A stretch of 64,000 bases of DNA. Source: an uncultured Burkholderiales bacterium (GTDB lineage Bacteria; Pseudomonadota; Gammaproteobacteria; Burkholderiales; Burkholderiaceae_E). Position 1 is the first letter of the stretch. Each line of letters begins with the position of its first letter. Made by a program: the position numbers and the translations under genes. The notes beneath the pieces are model-generated. The model had not been told where the DNA came from. It saw only the letters and a list, made by a program, of their open reading frames with translations, and did not search any database. The stretch lies in assembly GCA_902826305.1 (NCBI GenBank), contig CADEEH010000005.1, positions 18,366-82,365 of the forward strand, written 5' to 3'. Of this stretch, positions 26,050-34,272 are shown one piece after another.

Positions 26050-26712
26050 ATGCTGTCAGAGTCGTTCGACCCGTTCACGCTGCTGCTGCCGCTGCTGGTG
26101 CTGGGCCTCGTCCCCTTCGCCGCGGTCATGGTCACGTCGTATACGAAACTGGTCGTGGTGTTCGCGTTGCTGCGCAACGCACTCGGCATCCAGCAGGTGC
26201 CGCCGAACATCGTCATCAACAGCCTGGCGCTGATCTTCACGTTCTACGTGATGGCGCCGGTGGGCCTGGAGATCACCGAGAAGCTGCAGCAGCGCGGCGT
26301 GTTCGAGCAGGGCCGCATGAAGACCGCCGATCTCTTCGCCGCACTGTCGGACGCCCGGGAGCCGCTGCGCACGTTCATGGTCGAACACGGCAAGGAACGC
26401 GAGCGCAAGTTCTTCATGAGAACGGCCGAGAAGATCTGGCCGCCCGAACGTGCCGCCAACCTGGGCGAGAAGGACTTCCTGGTCGTCGTCCCGGCATTCA
26501 CGGTCAGCGAGCTGACCGCGGCATTCCAGATCGGTTTCGTGCTCTACCTGTGTTTCGTCGCGATCGACCTGATCCTGGCCAACGTGCTGCTGGCCGTCGG
26601 CATGTCGATGGTGTCGCCGACGGTGATTTCGGTGCCGTTCAAGCTCCTGCTGTTCACGGTGCTGGACGGCTGGTCGCTGCTGATCCATGGCCTGGTGCTG
26701 ACCTACCGCTGA
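26050..26712 (+). CDS. sctR: T3SS export gate protein SctR
   Basis: 220 residues, starting 2 bases after the sctQ stop. Transmembrane helices near 10-30, 50-70, 155-180 and 190-215. Family hallmarks are PFAAVMVTSYTKLVVVFALL, RNALGIQQVPPNIVINSLAL and the late VPAFTVSELTAAFQIGF. Five SctR subunits with SctS and SctT build the helical export-gate pore in the inner membrane. There is no cleavable signal, as in most SctR of injectisomes. Confidence 0.96.
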   Translation: MLSESFDPFTLLLPLLVLGLVPFAAVMVTSYTKLVVVFALLRNALGIQQVPPNIVINSLALIFTFYVMAPVGLEITEKLQQRGVFEQGRMKTADLFAALSDAREPLRTFMVEHGKERERKFFMRTAEKIWPPERAANLGEKDFLVVVPAFTVSELTAAFQIGFVLYLCFVAIDLILANVLLAVGMSMVSPTVISVPFKLLLFTVLDGWSLLIHGLVLTYR

Positions 26713-26723
26713 CCGAGGATGTG

Positions 26724-26990
26724 ATGGAACCGACCACACTGCTGGAACTGACCTATCGGATGCTGGTCGTGGTGCTGCTGGTGTCGATGCCTGTGGTGGC
26801 GGTGACCGTGCTGGTCGGACTGGCGATCGGCATGCTCCAGGCGGTGACCCAGATCCAGGACCAGAGCATCGCCTACGGCGCGAAGATCCTCGCGGCCGCC
26901 GCGACGATCGCGATCCTGGCCGCGTGGGCGGGGGGTCAGCTGATGCAGTACGCGCTGCCGATCTTCGAAGGCATCGCGCGGATCCGCTGA
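26724..26990 (+). CDS. sctS: T3SS export gate protein SctS
   Basis: 88 residues from an ATG with GAGG five bases upstream. Two hydrophobic helices (MLVVVLLVSMPVVAVTVLVG and AKILAAAATIAILAAWAGG) separated by the conserved loop LQAVTQIQDQSIAYG (FliQ/SctS hallmark). Four SctS hairpins wrap the SctR5-SctT core. Length and order in the operon are standard. Confidence 0.96.
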   Translation: MEPTTLLELTYRMLVVVLLVSMPVVAVTVLVGLAIGMLQAVTQIQDQSIAYGAKILAAAATIAILAAWAGGQLMQYALPIFEGIARIR

Positions 26991-26996
26991 ACGCCG

Positions 26997-27776
26997 ATGG
27001 ACGCCCAGTTCTCGGCGGTCGCGCTGCCGTTCCTGATGACGATCCCGAGGATCGCGGCGGTGTTCACCGTGCTTCCGCTGTTCGGTCGACGGACGCTGCG
27101 CGGGCTGATCCGGAACGAATTCGTGCTCGTACTCGCGATCTTCGCGTATCCGGCGGTGGCGCCGGATCCGTCGACCATCGGGCCGACGGCGATGCAGTAC
27201 ATCCTGATCGCGGCCAAGGAATCGGCGATCGGCGTGACGTTCGGCTTCTTCCTCGGCACGTTCTTCTGGGTCGCGGAGAACGTCGGTTACCTGATCGACC
27301 TGCAGACCGGCTCGCAGAACCTGCAGATCTTCGACCCGGTCAACGAACACGAGGAAGGGCCGACCTCGGGATTCCTGCTGCAGTTCGTGATCGCGCTGAC
27401 CTTCGCCGGTGGCGGCCTGCTGACCATCCTGGACCTGCTGTTCGAGAGTTACCGCGTCTGGCCGATCATGGACGCCGGGCCCCGCCTGGACGAGGCTTTC
27501 CTCACCACCGTCCCGGCGCGTGCCGACTCGCTGTTCTCGCTGACGCTGCGTTATGCGGCGCCGATCGTGATCCTGCTGCTGCTGATCGAATTCGGCCTGG
27601 GCCTGATCAACCGGTTCGCCGAACATGTCGACGTCTACACGATGGCCATGCCGATCAAGAGCATGGTGGCCTTCTTCGTGCTGCTGGTGTTCCTCAGCTT
27701 CATCTACGATGCGCTGCAGGTGTTCCTCGGTCGCGACAACGACGCGCTGCGGATGCTGCGCGAGGGTCTGCGTTGA
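26997..27776 (+). CDS. sctT: T3SS export gate protein SctT
   Basis: 259 residues with about six transmembrane segments. FliR/SctT hallmarks include MTIPRIAAVFTVLPLFGRRT near 15-35, ESAIGVTFGFFLGTFFWVAE and the late LRYAAPIVILLLLIEFGLGL followed by DVYTMAMPIKSMVAFFVLL. SctT caps the SctR ring. Its stop overlaps the TTG start of sctU (TTGA). Confidence 0.95.
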   Translation: MDAQFSAVALPFLMTIPRIAAVFTVLPLFGRRTLRGLIRNEFVLVLAIFAYPAVAPDPSTIGPTAMQYILIAAKESAIGVTFGFFLGTFFWVAENVGYLIDLQTGSQNLQIFDPVNEHEEGPTSGFLLQFVIALTFAGGGLLTILDLLFESYRVWPIMDAGPRLDEAFLTTVPARADSLFSLTLRYAAPIVILLLLIEFGLGLINRFAEHVDVYTMAMPIKSMVAFFVLLVFLSFIYDALQVFLGRDNDALRMLREGLR

Positions 27777-28807
27777 ACGAGTCCCAGGATCGCAAGACCG
27801 AGGAGCCGACCGACCGCCGGCTCGAGGACGCACGCGACGAAGGTCAGATCGACCGCAGCCGCGACGTGAACACGGCGCTGATCCTCGGCACCGTGATGCT
27901 GGGGTTCTGGATCGGACGCGACACGCTGGCTGCGAGGATGCAGGCGATGGCCAGGTTGGCGCTCGACGCCCCGGCGCGAACCGCCGCCGGCGACCCGGCG
28001 GCGGTCATCGATACCGCGCTGATCCTGCTCGGGGAAGTCCTGCTGATCAGCCTGCCCGTGCTCGCCCTGGCGATGCTGGTCGCCATCGTCGTCAGTGTCA
28101 TCCAGACGCAGGGCCTGTTCGCGCCCGCCGCGCTGCGACCGCAGGTCTCGCGGATGAACCCGGTGGAGGGCCTGAAGAACATCTTCTCCCGACGTTCGGC
28201 GATCGAGTTCTTCAAGGCGCTGTTCAAGATCGTGTACCTGGGCTTCGCGATGTTCCTGATCATCAAGGCGTCGCTGCCGGTCCTGGTCAAGCTGCCGCTG
28301 CTGCCGGTGTCCGGCGTGGCCCAGACGGCCTCGATCGTGTTCGCCCGCTTCTTCGGGCTGGCCATCCTGGCCCTGGCGCTGGTCGCCGTGTTCGACTACT
28401 GGTTCCAGCGCTACGACTTCCGATATCGTCTGCGGATGACCCGCGAAGAGGTCAAACGGGAGCGGCGCGACAACGAAGGCGACCCGATGCTGCGCGCGCG
28501 ACGCAAGGCCGTCGCCCGGCAGGCCCTCGAGGCCGGCGACATCGAACGCATCCGCACTGCCAGCGTGGTGCTGCAATCGGCCGCCGACAAACTCGCGGTT
28601 GCGCTGCAGATTCCCGAAGGGGCATCGCCGTGGCTGATCCTCAAGGGAGCCGGCCATGCGGGTGATGCGATCGTCGCGGCCGCCAACGAGGCCCGGGTAC
28701 GCATCGTGCACGACGCGAGCCTGACGCGGTCGATCTACCGTCAGACCGCCGTCAGCGGTGATCTGCCCGACAAGCTCGGGGCGACGGTCAGACGCCTGTT
28801 CGCCTGA
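27773..28807 (+). CDS. sctU: T3SS substrate-specificity switch protein SctU lacking the NPTH motif
   Basis: 344 residues from a TTG that overlaps the sctT stop. The N-terminus ESQDRKTEEPTDRRLEDARD is the canonical SctU/FlhB start, four transmembrane helices follow (about 30-210), then RYRLRMTREEVKRERRDNEG, the typical linker to the cytoplasmic domain. In the family this domain self-cleaves between Asn and Pro of NPTH. Here the aligned segment reads VVLQSAADKLAVAL: residues 269-272 are SAAD, so the cleavage Asn-Pro pair is absent. The remaining C-terminal domain (LILKGAGHAGDAIVAAANEA, TRSIYRQTAVSGDLP) is intact, so the gene is not a remnant. See findings. Confidence 0.93.
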   Translation: MNESQDRKTEEPTDRRLEDARDEGQIDRSRDVNTALILGTVMLGFWIGRDTLAARMQAMARLALDAPARTAAGDPAAVIDTALILLGEVLLISLPVLALAMLVAIVVSVIQTQGLFAPAALRPQVSRMNPVEGLKNIFSRRSAIEFFKALFKIVYLGFAMFLIIKASLPVLVKLPLLPVSGVAQTASIVFARFFGLAILALALVAVFDYWFQRYDFRYRLRMTREEVKRERRDNEGDPMLRARRKAVARQALEAGDIERIRTASVVLQSAADKLAVALQIPEGASPWLILKGAGHAGDAIVAAANEARVRIVHDASLTRSIYRQTAVSGDLPDKLGATVRRLFA

Positions 28808-28846
28808 GAGCCGGCACGGCGCCTTCGCGCGAGGTCCCGATGATCC

Positions 28847-29404
28847 TCACTTCGAAGCCGGCGCCGACAGCTCGGCACGGGCCTGCGGCGTTCCGGTCCA
28901 GGGCGAACGCTCGCGCACGACCAGCAGCCGGCGCACCTCCAGATCGCGGCGGACACCCAGGAACACCGGCGTGCCGGCACGCCCGAAGAGCAGCTTGCGC
29001 GCGAGCAGCGGATCCCTGACCCGCTCGCCGTCGATCGTCAGCAGTTCGTCGCCGGCCGCGATCTCCGCCTTGGCTGAAGGCGACTCGGGCGCGACGACGC
29101 CGATCCTGAGCGCGCCGTGATCGACATGGATGTCGGCAAGACCGATCGAGCCCTGCCCCGACGGATCGAGGAAACCGGCGGCACCCAGCGTACGGGTGCA
29201 GATCTCCTGGCCGGTGGCCGCGGCCGATCGACCGATCCAGCCGAAACCGGCGTTGAAACACCCTGGTGAAAAACCGGTCCAGTCGCTCATCGGCTCGTAG
29301 TGGTGCGCACATCCGGCAAGCGTCGCCGCGCAGGCCAGTGACGCCGCCAGGGCAGCGCCGCGTCGCAGGACCGACGGGAGGGCACGAGGACAGGTTCGGA
29401 TCAT
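28847..29404 (-). CDS. PDZ-domain lipoprotein coupled to sctV
   Basis: 185 residues. Signal peptide with lipobox LAGC (Cys at 32). Residues about 90-165 form a PDZ-like domain: LRIGVVAPESPSAKAEIAAGDELLTIDGERVRDP. The mature N-terminus is Trp/Phe/Gly-rich with several Cys (SDWTGFSPGCFNAGFGWIG). The ATG overlaps the sctV stop (ATGA), so it is translated with the export-gate protein. A periplasmic lipid-anchored PDZ protein could bind secretin or rod C-termini, or serve a pilotin-like or quality-control role. I know no standard T3SS component of this layout. Confidence 0.7.
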   Translation of the reverse strand: MIRTCPRALPSVLRRGAALAASLACAATLAGCAHHYEPMSDWTGFSPGCFNAGFGWIGRSAAATGQEICTRTLGAAGFLDPSGQGSIGLADIHVDHGALRIGVVAPESPSAKAEIAAGDELLTIDGERVRDPLLARKLLFGRAGTPVFLGVRRDLEVRRLLVVRERSPWTGTPQARAELSAPASK

Positions 29405-31590
29405 GATCTGGCTTCTCCTGAACGGTTGCCGGGCTGGCCGAGTTCCGGCGACGGATTGCCCTTCCAGACGACCTGGCCGACCGGCAGCACCCGGGCATCC
29501 GACGTCAGGTCCTGATAGGAAAGGACCGGCAGGTCGGGCAGCTCGACCTCGATCATCTTCTTCACGTAGCGGCGGATGTCCATCGACGTCATCACCACCA
29601 CCAGCGCGCCGGGCGGTCGTTCGGCGGCGAGCGCGAGTTCCCCGATGCGGCGGGTCATCGCCGCCGCGGCCTCCGGCGCAAGCGCCAGGAAGTTGCCCCC
29701 GGGAGTGGTCCTGATCGCGCCGCGGACCGCTTCCTCGGCCGCTCGATCGAGCAGCACGCCATGCAACGTCCTGGCCGTGCCCCCGAACTGATGGGTGATC
29801 TGCCGCGCGAGCGCATTGCGGACGTATTCGGCGAGCGCCACGGGATCCTTCTCCCGGGGCGACCATTCGAGCATCGCGTGCAGGATGTCCCGCATGTTGC
29901 GGACCGGAATGTCCTCCTGCACCAGGCGCTTGAGCACTTCGGTGAGCCGGGTCACGGGCACGTTGCGCTGGACCTCCGCCACCAGGTCCGGGAAGGATCT
30001 CTCGGTCTCGGCGAGCAGGAAGGTGGTCTCCTGCAGACCGAGGAAGTCCGGTGCGTGGCGCCCGAGCACGGTCATCAGCACCTGGCCGACGAAGCGGGCG
30101 TCCGAGATGTAGCGGATGTTGGCGGCGTCGAGGATCGGCACGTCCGCGGCGGACACCCACGTGGCGTCGGCCTGCACCGTCGGTGCGGCGTCGAGCGCTC
30201 GGACACCGTCGGCGAGCAGCGCTTTGGCGGACCGTTGCGCGAACACCGCGCCGGGGACGACGATGCCATTGGCCGCCGGCACGTCGCTGACCAGCACGTG
30301 GTAGTGATCGGGCGGCAGCGACTCGTCGACGATCACGCCGATGCCGGGGAAGGCCAACCCCAGTCGTCGCGTGACCAGCTTTCGTGCGCGGACGACCTCT
30401 TCGTGCAGCGCACCCGAGGCCAGCATCGGCGTCAGCGTCGGAGACACACGCAGCGCGAGCGCATAACTCGACACCAGTTCCTGCTCGATCTCGACCGAGT
30501 TGCGCCGGCGCGCGATGCCGTCGCGATGGAACGCGGCACCGGCCATCGGCTCCATCACCTCGCGCCCTCTTCCCCTGCGCCAGAGCCACCAGCCGCCCCC
30601 CGCGAACAGTGCCGCCCAGGAAAGGAACTGCCAGCGCGGAAACCCGGGAACCCAGATGAACATGAACAACACGAGTGCGGTCACCAGCAACGCCTTGGGC
30701 TGCGCGGTCAGCTGGTTGCCGATCTCGCCCGCCAGGCTGGTCTGGCCGGTGTCGTCGTCGCTGTTGACCCGCGTGATCAGCACCCCGGCGGCCAGCGAGA
30801 CGAACAGCGACGGGATCTGCGACACGAGCCCGTCGCCGACGGTCAGGATCGAATAGGTGCTGGCCGCCTGGGCGAAGCTCATGTCCTTCATCGCCATGCC
30901 GATCGAGATGCCGGCGATGATGTTGACCAGCGCGATCAGCAGCCCGGCGATCGCGTCTCCCTTGACGAACTTCATCGCGCCGTCCATCGCGCCGTACAAC
31001 TGGCTCTCGCGCTGCAGCAGGTCGCGCTTGGAGCGCGACTCGTCCTTGTCGATGATTCCCGCGCGCAGTTCCGCGTCGATGCTCATCTGCTTGCCGGGCA
31101 ACGCGTCCAGCGTGAAGCGGGCACCGACCTCGGCGACGCGTTCGGCGCCCTTGGCGATGACGATGAACTGGACGATCGCGATGATCAGGAAGACGACGAC
31201 ACCGACGATCAGGTTGCCGCCGACGACCAGCCGTCCGAAGGTGTCGATGATCTGGCCGGCGTGTGCGTTGAGCAGGATCGCGCGCGTCGAGGCGATGTTC
31301 AGCGACAGTCGCAGCAGCGTCGTGAACAGCAGCAGGGTCGGAAAGGTCGACAGCGCGAGCGGTGAACGCACGTACATCGCCGCCATCAGCAGCAGGACAC
31401 TCAGGCCGATGTTCACCGAGATCAGCGCATCGAGCATCGCCGGCGGCATCGGCAGCACCATCAGCGAGATGACGGCCACCGCGAGGAACGCCAGCAGGAC
31501 GTCCTGAGCCCGGCCGCCGCTGAACGCATGGGCGAACAGCGTGCCGATCGGACCCCGGGCGCTGGCCGCGTAGCTGGTCGACGGTGTCAT
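29401..31590 (-). CDS. sctV: T3SS export gate protein SctV
   Basis: 729 residues from the ATG at 31590. Eight transmembrane helices to about residue 340 with the family's FHIPEP-type region (LSTFPTLLLFTTLLRLSLNI; SIDAELRAGIIDKDESRSKR; MKFVKGDAIAGLLIALVNI), then the large cytoplasmic ring domain (LVQEDIPVRNMRDILHAMLE). Nine copies form the cytoplasmic ring that receives chaperone-substrate complexes. It is encoded apart from sctRSTU, on the opposite strand, 27 bases after sctL. Confidence 0.95.
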   Translation of the reverse strand: MTPSTSYAASARGPIGTLFAHAFSGGRAQDVLLAFLAVAVISLMVLPMPPAMLDALISVNIGLSVLLLMAAMYVRSPLALSTFPTLLLFTTLLRLSLNIASTRAILLNAHAGQIIDTFGRLVVGGNLIVGVVVFLIIAIVQFIVIAKGAERVAEVGARFTLDALPGKQMSIDAELRAGIIDKDESRSKRDLLQRESQLYGAMDGAMKFVKGDAIAGLLIALVNIIAGISIGMAMKDMSFAQAASTYSILTVGDGLVSQIPSLFVSLAAGVLITRVNSDDDTGQTSLAGEIGNQLTAQPKALLVTALVLFMFIWVPGFPRWQFLSWAALFAGGGWWLWRRGRGREVMEPMAGAAFHRDGIARRRNSVEIEQELVSSYALALRVSPTLTPMLASGALHEEVVRARKLVTRRLGLAFPGIGVIVDESLPPDHYHVLVSDVPAANGIVVPGAVFAQRSAKALLADGVRALDAAPTVQADATWVSAADVPILDAANIRYISDARFVGQVLMTVLGRHAPDFLGLQETTFLLAETERSFPDLVAEVQRNVPVTRLTEVLKRLVQEDIPVRNMRDILHAMLEWSPREKDPVALAEYVRNALARQITHQFGGTARTLHGVLLDRAAEEAVRGAIRTTPGGNFLALAPEAAAAMTRRIGELALAAERPPGALVVVMTSMDIRRYVKKMIEVELPDLPVLSYQDLTSDARVLPVGQVVWKGNPSPELGQPGNRSGEARS

Positions 31591-31617
31591 GCGCAACGCC
31601 GCGTGGCGGAACCCGCA

Positions 31618-32301
31618 CTAGTCACGGTCAGGCCTCTCCGGGCGCCAGGCGGACAACAATGCGTTGCGGATCGCGTCCATCTGGGTGTCCAGGCTGGCGT
31701 CGATCACCCCGTGTGCGGACTCGACGATACACGCCCCGCGGCCCACCGCCGGATCACCCAGCACCTCGATGAAGTTCGGCGCGGCGGTCTGCTCGACCAG
31801 CCCCCGGATCGCCTTGTCGGCGGCTTCGCGCTGATCGGCGCTGACCCGGACGGTCAGGTATTTCTCCTCGCGGGCCGCGCGCAGCACCCGCGACATCACA
31901 CCGGCGAAGAATCGCTCGTCGTTGTTCGATTCGGAGAGGACCTTCTCCAGCGTCCGGGTCACGAGCAGGCACATCCGCTCCTCCTGGCTGGCGAAGCGAC
32001 GCGCATCCTCGCCCCCTCGCACGGCGACCTTGGCCGCGAACTCCTGCTGCGCGCGGGCCAGCCCGGACGCATAGCCGCGTTCGATCTCGGCGGCGGCCGC
32101 ATCGGCCGCGGCAGCGCGGATCCGCTCGGCATCCTCGCGCGCCTGGCGCAGGATCTCCTCGGCGCGAGAGCGAGCACGCGAGAGCAGCTCGCGCGCCTCC
32201 ATCACCGTGCCCAGATCCTCCGCCCTGACGACACGGGATGGCGCCAACCGCAACGGATCCGAGGCCAAGTCGACCGCCCCCCTCCTCCTGGCTTCCGTCA
32301 T
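31618..32301 (-). CDS. sctL: T3SS stator protein SctL
   Basis: 227 residues from the ATG at 32301 (GAGGG eight to nine bases upstream); a start 27 bases earlier has no ribosome site. N-terminal segment about 20-45, then a long charged coiled coil about 45-100 (ELLSRARSRAEEILRQARED, AAAAEIERGYASGLARAQQE), then a C-terminal globular SctN-binding domain with YLTVRVSADQREAADKAIRG and GACIVESAHGVIDASLDTQM (the FliH/YscL signature). SctL connects SctN to SctQ. First gene of the leftward sctL-sctV-PDZ unit; the 97 bases upstream hold its promoter, but nothing consensus-like stands out. Confidence 0.92.
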   Translation of the reverse strand: MTEARRRGAVDLASDPLRLAPSRVVRAEDLGTVMEARELLSRARSRAEEILRQAREDAERIRAAAADAAAAEIERGYASGLARAQQEFAAKVAVRGGEDARRFASQEERMCLLVTRTLEKVLSESNNDERFFAGVMSRVLRAAREEKYLTVRVSADQREAADKAIRGLVEQTAAPNFIEVLGDPAVGRGACIVESAHGVIDASLDTQMDAIRNALLSAWRPERPDRD

Positions 32302-32398
32302 TGCTCGAGCCCTCGTGATTGCCCGCATGGTAGCGGCATTCCGCGTCTCTTCACAGCGCGGGCGTTCGGCCGCCTGTCAACCTGTCCGACGTCGCGGC

Positions 32399-33358
32399 CT
32401 ACCGCAGCAGCGAATCCAGCATCGACCCGTAGACATCCGGGTGCAATTGCGCGTTGCTGTTGATCTCCAGGAACCAGGCCTCGTTGCGATCGTCGACGAT
32501 CGCATCGAGCACGAACACCATCGGACGTTCGCTCGCGCCGGGCAACATCGGCCAGAGCGCCGCGCCGGCGGCGACGAACGGTTCCAGCACGCCGCGGCGG
32601 CAGGACTCGAGGATGTTGTGATTCGCGTAGACGGTCGGGTTCAACGCGGACACGTAGCGGAAGTCGGCGATCAGCGAGACGCCGTCAGGCACGGGCACGC
32701 CGGGCTCGACACCCTGCAGGCGGCCCAACGCATCGGTGCCGGCGGGCATCGGCTGCCCGGTGCCGAGAACCGAGCGCAGCAGCGTGTCGAAGTCATCGCG
32801 ACCGTTGCCGATCACCCGCGGCATCGGAAACATCTCGAAGACCACCAACCGGCCCGCCCAGTACCAGGCCCGGGCGATGTGCCCCGCCTTGAAGGCCTCG
32901 ACGAACTCCCCCGGCCGCAGGGTCGGCCACAGGCGGGACGCATCCCGCGCGAGGAACGGTCCGCGGATGCCGTCGCCGAACGCGGACCGATCGGCCTTGA
33001 TGATGAACGCTTCGTCGACGCGACCCGGTTCGTTCCAGGTTGCCGGCGCACGCAGGCCGAGCCGCCGGATCGTCTCCTTGAATGCCAGTTTGCTGGTCGA
33101 GATCGGCCACTGCTGGATCGGATAAGGCAACCAGCCGACCATGCCGATGCACGCCGGCTCCAGCCGCGCCAGGTAACCGAGTCCGCCGTCGTCGCGGCGG
33201 CCGACGAATTGCGGCGTCAACTGCACCGCGCGCGGGCCGCGCTGCACGGCAAGCGCAAGGTCGAGCAGGTCGACGTACGCCTTCGCACCGTGGGTTCGCG
33301 CCCAGGCGGAGATCACCTTGGCGTGCTCCAGCAGGTTGATCTTGAAGCGCGGATTCAC
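32399..33358 (-). CDS. ATP-grasp-like protein of unknown substrate
   Basis: 319 residues from a GTG that overlaps the upstream stop (GTGA). The central and C-terminal parts have ATP-grasp-like features: EAFIIKADRSAFGDGIRGPF (nucleotide-binding Lys region), PGEFVEAFKAGHIARAWYWA and near the end MVFVLDAIVDDRNEAWFLEI followed by NSNAQLHP, where E and N would be the Mg-ATP ligands (E-x-N-x-N pattern). ATP-grasp enzymes activate a carboxylate and join it to an amine, thiol or alcohol. It is the last gene of a three-gene coupled operon with a 2-oxoglutarate oxygenase and a GNAT, suggesting stepwise amino acid or peptide modification. Substrate unknown. Confidence 0.65.
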   Translation of the reverse strand: MNPRFKINLLEHAKVISAWARTHGAKAYVDLLDLALAVQRGPRAVQLTPQFVGRRDDGGLGYLARLEPACIGMVGWLPYPIQQWPISTSKLAFKETIRRLGLRAPATWNEPGRVDEAFIIKADRSAFGDGIRGPFLARDASRLWPTLRPGEFVEAFKAGHIARAWYWAGRLVVFEMFPMPRVIGNGRDDFDTLLRSVLGTGQPMPAGTDALGRLQGVEPGVPVPDGVSLIADFRYVSALNPTVYANHNILESCRRGVLEPFVAAGAALWPMLPGASERPMVFVLDAIVDDRNEAWFLEINSNAQLHPDVYGSMLDSLLR

Positions 33359-34272
33359 GCGGATGGCGGACGGAAGACCGCGCCGCTGGCCATCAGATCG
33401 AGCGGATGGACCCGGCCATAGTGGGCGTTCGAGGTCCAGACCCGGTGCTCCGGGTCGAAGTCGAACCAGGGCGAGAAGCCGAGCACCAGGTGCACCCGAT
33501 CCCGGTCGGGTGAACCTTCGGCGAACACACGGTGCGCGACCTGCGTGTCCCAGGAATAACATCGGCCCACGGCCAGGTGGCCCCGCCAATACAGCGGCGG
33601 GCCGCCGGCGGACCGCTGCGGGATCGACGGGTGACGACGCTCGGAATCGATCTCCATCAGGTACTCGGGTGCACTCGACAGTGGAATGTTCAGGCGCAGG
33701 TTGCAGAACGGCGACTCGTCCAGATGCCACATGAATTCCGGGGAGGTGATGCGTTCGCGCTCGGTGTGACGGATACACGCCGCACGTGACCGTATCAGCG
33801 TCAGCGAGAACCGGTCGAACAAGCACGCGAAGTGGCGTGTGATCAACGGATGCACGGCGTTGAACCCGTAGGCATCCCAGTAGGAATTCTTGCGCAGCGG
33901 CTGCTCGTGGGGCCTGGCCAGCGCGAAGAACTCGCCGCCCTTGTTGCGCGGCGTGCCCAACGTCGAGTAGTAGGGATCGAGCCGATCGATGTGGTGCGGA
34001 TTCCAGGTCAGCGAGAACCCGACATACGCGCTGCGCATGCCTTCGGCGGTCGTGAATCCGCGCAACTCGCCGATCTCGTCGGCGCAGTGCCGATAGGCCC
34101 GGCCGAGCCCTTCGATGTCGAGGTCGTGGGGCACCTGGATCACCGGCACCTGCGCTGCGGGCGACGCCTTCACGTCCCGCATCGCCTGGACGACGTCGGT
34201 CCGCTCGATGATCCAGTCCCACACGGTCCGGGTGGCGGGCACCTCGTCGACCGGAACGACCCACGGGGTCAT
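33355..34272 (-). CDS. Fe(II)/2-oxoglutarate-dependent oxygenase-like protein (Asp/Asn hydroxylase type)
   Basis: 305 residues from the ATG at 34272, which overlaps the GNAT stop (ATGA). A cupin-type metal triad is visible: WHLDE gives H183-x-D185 and TQVAHRVFAEG gives H247, followed by an Arg-containing strand DRVHLVLGF suited to 2-oxoglutarate binding. The spacing is that of aspartyl/asparaginyl hydroxylase-like enzymes. The N-terminal half (about 1-150) has a Tyr/Trp-rich segment (NSYWDAYGFNAVHPLI). Soluble, no signal peptide. Probable function: hydroxylation of a small amino-acid-like substrate or a protein/peptide side chain in the product pathway of this operon. Confidence 0.65.
   Translation of the reverse strand: MTPWVVPVDEVPATRTVWDWIIERTDVVQAMRDVKASPAAQVPVIQVPHDLDIEGLGRAYRHCADEIGELRGFTTAEGMRSAYVGFSLTWNPHHIDRLDPYYSTLGTPRNKGGEFFALARPHEQPLRKNSYWDAYGFNAVHPLITRHFACLFDRFSLTLIRSRAACIRHTERERITSPEFMWHLDESPFCNLRLNIPLSSAPEYLMEIDSERRHPSIPQRSAGGPPLYWRGHLAVGRCYSWDTQVAHRVFAEGSPDRDRVHLVLGFSPWFDFDPEHRVWTSNAHYGRVHPLDLMASGAVFRPPSA

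Noticed and set aside
28577..28588. Sequencing error as the explanation for missing NPTH in SctU
   Set aside because: The reading frame is intact on both sides and all four residues differ, which would need several errors at once; the change is taken as real.
28847..31618. 923-residue frame spanning sctV and the PDZ lipoprotein
   Set aside because: Only its last 185 codons are real (the PDZ lipoprotein); the rest is an out-of-frame reading of sctV.
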